NCBI GenBank assembly: GCA_029204225.1
Contig: CM055096.1
Location: 32,790,487-32,854,486, forward strand
DNA from: Diphasiastrum complanatum
Taxonomy: Eukaryota > Streptophyta > Lycopodiopsida > Lycopodiales > Lycopodiaceae
Direction: 5' to 3'
Length of the DNA: 64,000 nt
Below, one piece after another: positions 59,317 through 64,000 of this stretch; position 1 is the stretch's first letter, and each line of letters begins with the position of its first letter. Below the pieces are notes generated by a model that saw only the letters and a program-made list of their open reading frames with translations, ran no database searches and was not told the origin of the DNA. Both the position numbers and the translations under genes were made by a program.

Positions 59317-62179
59317 ATGGGAGTATCCACTCGGCCATGGCTTCCAGACTCGGAGGTTGAAGAATTCGATCATATCACGTAAGAACAACTGTCTTTAGTT
59401 GATGATATTTGTGGCTTCAAAGGCTGACGAATTATTTTTTGAACTGCCAGATGCTGCTATAACTAGTCTGAATATGCTACAAAATTTGCTTCACTTTCCG
59501 GTGCCTTCTTCAGTTTAGGAAAAGTAATAGTAACCCATTTGCATTTCTATCCTGTAAATACTGTAGATATTGGAGTTCAACCAGTTTTAGTTTTATCCAA
59601 TTGTTGGAAGGGAACTATGTTTTACAACACAAAAGTCGATTCAAGAATTTTGTAGCAAAGCATGGCTAAGCTAGGAGTTGCCCATTCGAGTATGAAAGGA
59701 ATGGTTTGCTGCTAGGCGTCCATCGTGCTTATCTATAAACGAACTAACGTGCGTAAAGAACCATATTATGGAAAGTATCAGCGAGTCCTCCTGTTGAGAG
59801 CGAGACGAGAGGACAAGCAGTAATATTGATAATTTGCTGGGAAACTTGAGTGTCGTGAAATCTTGCCCAAAAATTACACCCGGATAGAGGTTGAAAAATT
59901 CCATCCAAGATAGCTCTGTATTGTCGGATTGCATTCAAGAGAGCTTTTCAGATTCCATCCATTAGGGCTCCGTAGGTAGCAAAATTACAACCACTCAGAT
60001 TGCAAAGAAAGAATCAGGCAGAAAGGTACACTGCATTACTGGGGTACCCAAATTCAATCGCCACTTTCCAATCCTTTAAGTTTGTGCTGACAATTAAGTA
60101 GTAGGTAATGGCCATTGGGAGGCCATTACCATAAATAATCTGGGACCCGACAATGAGTGGTGGAGGCCCGAGCTGTTCGTGGACTGGATTATTTGTGGTA
60201 ATGGTCCGACCAATGGACCATTACCTCACGTAATTGACGGTTCGGCTGATTTTTTGATGTCTCTCTCTCTCTCTTAGATTTAAAACGAGAAAAAAAAAGA
60301 TGGCCCTATATTATGCAAAATAATATAGGGGCCAAAAAGGCCTTAAAATCAGCCGAACGACAATTACATTAAACCAATGCAATCATGGCAAAATTGTCTT
60401 GCAAACTTACAAGCATTTTGCAAAGATACAAATAAGCTATCACTAGTTTGAGTTACTGATAGCTCTCTCATTGAAACAATGTTTTTTGAGTTTTTGGGTT
60501 TTCTTGTATATACATATATATATATACATATATATATAAAATACTATATTATATGTATTTTGAATATCAGCTAGTTCGACTACTCACTTGACTCGCTCAA
60601 TCAGATTTGAAAAGATTTGTCAAATGGAAGATATCAAGAAATTGAAGAGATTGGAACGGTACATGAGGTTAGCCTTTTTTATATTTGACTCTCAATTTTA
60701 GGTTGAAGGCCCTGATTGATTGTTATGATCTATTGAATTGCTCCTTTATAACACTGGTTAGTTTGGATATCTGGGTAATGTGCAATGCTTCGTATTATAC
60801 GTACAAGTTTTCGCTCTTTGATGACAAATTTCGTGCCCCTATGCACTATTTCGGTAGGGTTTGCTACATATCACGCACACAATCAAGTAGCTACATAAGA
60901 GCACAATCAATTCAAATTGAGGGATCTGAATCAGGATTTGAGTTGCTTATTTAAAGTTTGAATAGTGCTTGGCAAATGATTTAAAAACCTTAAACAAATT
61001 TTCAAAATTTCAAAAAAATAAAATGAAATGTGAACAAGGTGTCACATCAGAATTGTGTTCTAATCTAGAATCAATTCAAAAGAAGAATAATTTAGATTCT
61101 GTGGAACTATTTCAAAAAATGCATGAGGCAGTAACATTTAGCGCTAAGGGCGGTTTCAGACTGATAGCGAGGCAATTCTAGTACAACAACACTTGCCATT
61201 CATCTCACTATCAAAAGGGGAACCTACCAAGGAGTAGTGACATTCCCCTTCCAGACTGGATTTCCTACTTCCTCTCCTATGTCCGTGTGCAAAGTATGAG
61301 ACTAGTTGCTTTTGACTTCTAGCTTATAGTCTTCTGAAATCTTGTGAATCAAATGTGATATCTTTTTAATTAAATCATTCAATGATTCTAAATTTAGACA
61401 TGAAGAGATTTCACTCTCATCTACAATTCAATAAATAAATGAAAATACTCAAAACTGTCCATGACCAGAAGAAATGTAGCTTTGAAAGCTTCGTGATACT
61501 ACTCCCAAGTGGTTTCTAATTGGGCCTTAGAATCTGCTCTTATGAAGGATAAGAGAAGACTAGAGAGAATAAATCCATGCAACTTGGAACAATGCTACTT
61601 CAATAGTCTATACTTATTTTGACTAGGTTGTGGTTATGAAAGCTTCTTCAATATTGATGACTAGAGTATGACTAGCCATGGTATTATGGTCTTGTTTTTA
61701 AGACACATCTAGTGGAAATGAAGGTGAAGTTTTTAAGATGTATAATTTTGGGAGGGATTGTATTCTATGTAAGGCACTCACAAGCTTGTTAAATGAATTT
61801 TTACTACTTACACCCTTGATGTGTTCTGTTTGCTACTAGGAACCCACAATACAAAAAGATACATGAAAAACAATTCAAAATATATGCTCATTTTTAATAA
61901 TTGATTCGTGTGTGATTTTCATTTTACAACTTGTTAGAGAGGAAGGATTTCCACAGACTGCAGAAGCAGCAAAGAAAAGACTCTTAGAGAAAGAAGGAAT
62001 CACTCCTTTAAGCTACTCAGAATCTCAGTGAGTCTTTCCTCAAAAAATGTTCAGGTTTAAGCCTTCACATTGACTTAAATAGTGGTTTGAGTATAATCAC
62101 ATTTGGTTTACATTTTGGACATTGTTACAGAATTGAGGACGATTTAAATGTTTTTTTGAAGGACTTCGATTCATGGAAG
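59317..62179 (+). CDS. SPAG1-like dynein assembly factor, first four exons
   Basis: Exons 59317-59378, 60605-60667, 61938-62027 and 62131-62179. All junctions are GT-AG with matching phases (AC|GTAAGA; CAATCAG|; AG|GTTAGC; TTGTTAG|; CA|GTGAGT; GTTACAG|; AAG|GTGTGT), giving 88 codons without a stop. Blocks are EEFDHITFEKICQMEDIKKL, then EEGFPQTAEAAKKRLLEKEG, and IEDDLNVFLKDFDSWK. The order F-x-x-I-x-K-C ... LE ... EEG-P-x-A-x-x-RL ... I-x-x-D-x-x-x-W matches the N-terminal region of SPAG1 (DNAAF13), a TPR co-chaperone needed to pre-assemble axonemal dyneins in the cytoplasm. The TPR exons would lie beyond the window or were not found before 64000. Exon structure is well supported; family assignment is by remembered pattern. 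Confidence 0.62.
59379..60604 (+). other. Intron 1 of the SPAG1-like gene
   Basis: 1.2 kb, phase 2. It contains the foldback element 60080-60370 and a TATATA-rich run at about 60505-60540. Antisense open frames at 59671-59938 have no recognisable similarity. Confidence 0.6.
60080..60370. repeat. Nested foldback element in SPAG1-like intron 1
   Basis: Two inverted repeats overlap. GTAGGTAATGGCCATTGG...CCATTACCATAAATAATC (60095-60140) pairs with 60190-60235. GTAATTGACGGTTCGGCTGA (60230-60254) pairs with TCAGCCGAACGACAATTAC (60342-60367). An inner hairpin GGCCCTATATTA / TAATATAGGGGCC lies at about 60303-60336. MITE-like, no ORF. Confidence 0.75.
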
Positions 62180-64000
62180 GTGTGTTTCTTGTTGAACTTA
62201 GGATAATATTTAACTAGATGTGCATTGCGATTCCCTAACCATTGAACCAATGAAAATTCAGATTTCTATATGTTAGCTTGTTGTTATTAAATGATTATTC
62301 ACTTGTTTTATAGGCTTTATGAGATGGTGGATATCATATGTATAAGTAACTTTAAATTTTGATGCCTTTGAGAGCTTTTGCCATTTTAACTAGTTTCTAG
62401 CTACTTGATGCAACTAGCTTCGTCATTGAGAGCTATTGTTGATTGTGCAAACCCTATCACCTAAGCTATTGTTAGATTAAGATTCTTTTAAGCTATTTTC
62501 AACAATGCTCTCATCTCCCAACATGCAAGATGATTGTTGCTCTATAATTCACCTTGTAGTAAAAATTTGCTAGGATAAAATTCTATAGTATGATGCCAAA
62601 TTTTAATTTTGGCATAGTAACTCCTCAAATATACAATCTTATAAGGGATACTCCTTTTGGGCCATGTACTTCCTTGTATACTAATTGCTCCATTTCATTC
62701 GACCTTGGAGCTTGCATTATGAGTAGCCCTAAGAGTATAAATGCTGCAACATAAAATATAGCGTGGTATGACTGTTCATCGACAACATGAAACCTTGTAA
62801 GGCTACATAGGTGCATCCCAAGAGGTCGTCTCATCCATGAATGCCAAAGAACAACATGAATTTGAGCATCATGGCTAAAGAATGCCATAACCATATCATT
62901 GTGTGCATGTGTGTGTTGGCAATGGTATGGGCCAACAATGTCAATGAAGAGCAATCATGTCATCATGGCCTAATAGAGTCTTCTAGTGCATGAAGCATGA
63001 ACTAACAATGTTGTTGTCCAACACAACAAAACCTTACAAGAAAGACTTTGATGTCACATGACAATGGGATGTATCTACTAGAATGTTCCAACGGAACTTT
63101 GTAGCCTCCAATTAGAATCTATAGAGAGATGGACGATGGATTTTGGGGAGGAGAGGAAAGATGGATTTGGGGGCGGGGGGGGGGGGAGGTGGAGGAATGT
63201 GGCTGCTATGGGAAGGGGCGATGAAAATGGAGAGGAACAAAGGTGAAGGTAGGAGTTCTATTGTACAAAGTGAGAGGGAAGATGGGTAGAGGGGAGTGGA
63301 GGATTGGGAAAATGGAGCACGGATGCAAATGGGAGAGGTCGATGAAAATGTTTGGATGTAGAAGAAGACCACCAAAAAGAAAGGTTAAGTCATGTTTCAT
63401 AAATAAAGTGAAAAGAGTCATAAAAGGGTACAAACATATATTAGGGCCTGAAGTCTTGTATGTGGTCCTGATCCCTTGTATCTTGCCGTTTCTTTAAAAC
63501 TTCTTGCTTTGCTTATAGGGTTGTGTTTCACAATTAGGAGGGAGTGCTTGGCTTATCTTTCTCTCTGATTCGTACTATTGAATCTTAGGGTAGCATGATA
63601 TGCTGTTTCGGTGATTTTTTTCATACTTGAGGCTGATATTGGTTGATTACCTTCAATTGCCCTTGTATGCTTAGGGGAAGTTGTCATGTCAAAATCAAGT
63701 AGTGAAGGTAAGGAATAACACCTTAAGATTCTACTTTGAAAACACCAAAAGGAGTAATAGTGGATCCAAACCACTCAACCAATTGGAAGCTAGAGATCAA
63801 ACAATAGTAGCTTCATCCTCGAGCCACAATGTGTGAATGTTGATGAGGAGAGGAAGTTGGTAACCAAAAGCTGAAAGCTAGTGTTTCCACCCGGTTCAAA
63901 ATCGACCTTTTCAAAATTGGAAGAATCGGCATGAATCGTGGTTCTGAATTGGGCCCTAAATCCTCATGCAGATTGAAGATTGTGAGAGCAGCCATGAAGC
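62180..64000. other. Possible intron 4 and beyond; no further exon identified
   Basis: No convincing TPR-coding exon was found. Contains a purine-rich strand-asymmetric tract (63120-63370). Confidence 0.35.
63120..63370 (+). repeat. Purine-rich asymmetric tract with G-run
   Basis: About 250 bp overwhelmingly A/G on the plus strand, including GGGGGCGGGGGGGGGGGG at about 63170-63187. No consistent repeat unit. Confidence 0.7.

Noticed and set aside
59671-59938. Minus-strand ORFs in SPAG1-like intron 1 as a gene
   Set aside because: Two overlapping frames without domains or splice sites; intronic position on the opposite strand.

Overview
The window is nuclear DNA of a land plant. It holds a few intron-bearing host genes in a matrix of LTR retrotransposons (Ty1/copia and Ty3/gypsy), non-LTR (LINE) relics, foldback elements and long (CT)n/(GA)n microsatellites. 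I read a SPAG1-like exon series (a factor needed to assemble axonemal dyneins) near the right end. Flowering plants have no motile sperm, so this points to a lineage that keeps swimming sperm: moss, liverwort, lycophyte, fern or possibly cycad/ginkgo. The species cannot be fixed from sequence alone.

Layout. 1-4.8 kb: a multidomain protein kinase locus (N-terminal repeats, helical region, kinase, Sel1-like repeats, helical-repeat tail) whose frame is broken in several places. 5.9-27.2 kb: an old Ty3/gypsy element split by three younger copia elements. RT-RNaseH lies at 5.9-7.2 kb and integrase at 11.2-12.5 kb. An extra ORF downstream of integrase is scattered over 13.0-14.6, 20.4-21.3 and 26.8-26.9 kb, and a purine tract inside a duplicated palindrome (27.1-27.25 kb) may mark the 3' end. 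The copia insertions are D (7,175-11,239), A (14,611-20,409) and B (21,335-26,772). Each has recognisable LTRs and a 5-bp target-site duplication (one mismatch for D). A and B are sister copies: A carries an internal inversion, and B has lost RT and carries about 0.9 kb of unrelated DNA instead. A third, heavily deleted relative (C) lies at 27.6-29.6 kb on the other strand.

30.6-32.3 kb: an intact single-coding-exon gene for a basic, probably nuclear protein of unknown function, with a 5'UTR intron. 35.9-42.3 kb (minus strand): a three-exon gene for RPAC2/AC19, the small subunit shared by RNA polymerases I and III. Its 5.7-kb first intron holds a decayed copia element (F) and a GTCGA-rich minisatellite. 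42.7-45.1 kb: a LINE relic (endonuclease, RT and C-terminal zinc-knuckle pieces). 45.5-47.3 kb: microsatellites, short hairpins and a GC-rich island. 47.7-50.3 kb: copia relic E. 50.3-53.6 kb: two related LTRs in opposite orientation around a gypsy gag relic. 55-59 kb: long CT arrays, a diverged direct-repeat pair and a strong foldback element.

59.3 kb to the end: 5' exons of the SPAG1-like gene, with another foldback element in intron 1. The supported host genes act independently (RNA polymerase core, ciliary assembly, signalling); no operon-like or biosynthetic cluster is visible. The retroelements explain most of the layout, and the window's novelty lies mainly in their rearrangements.
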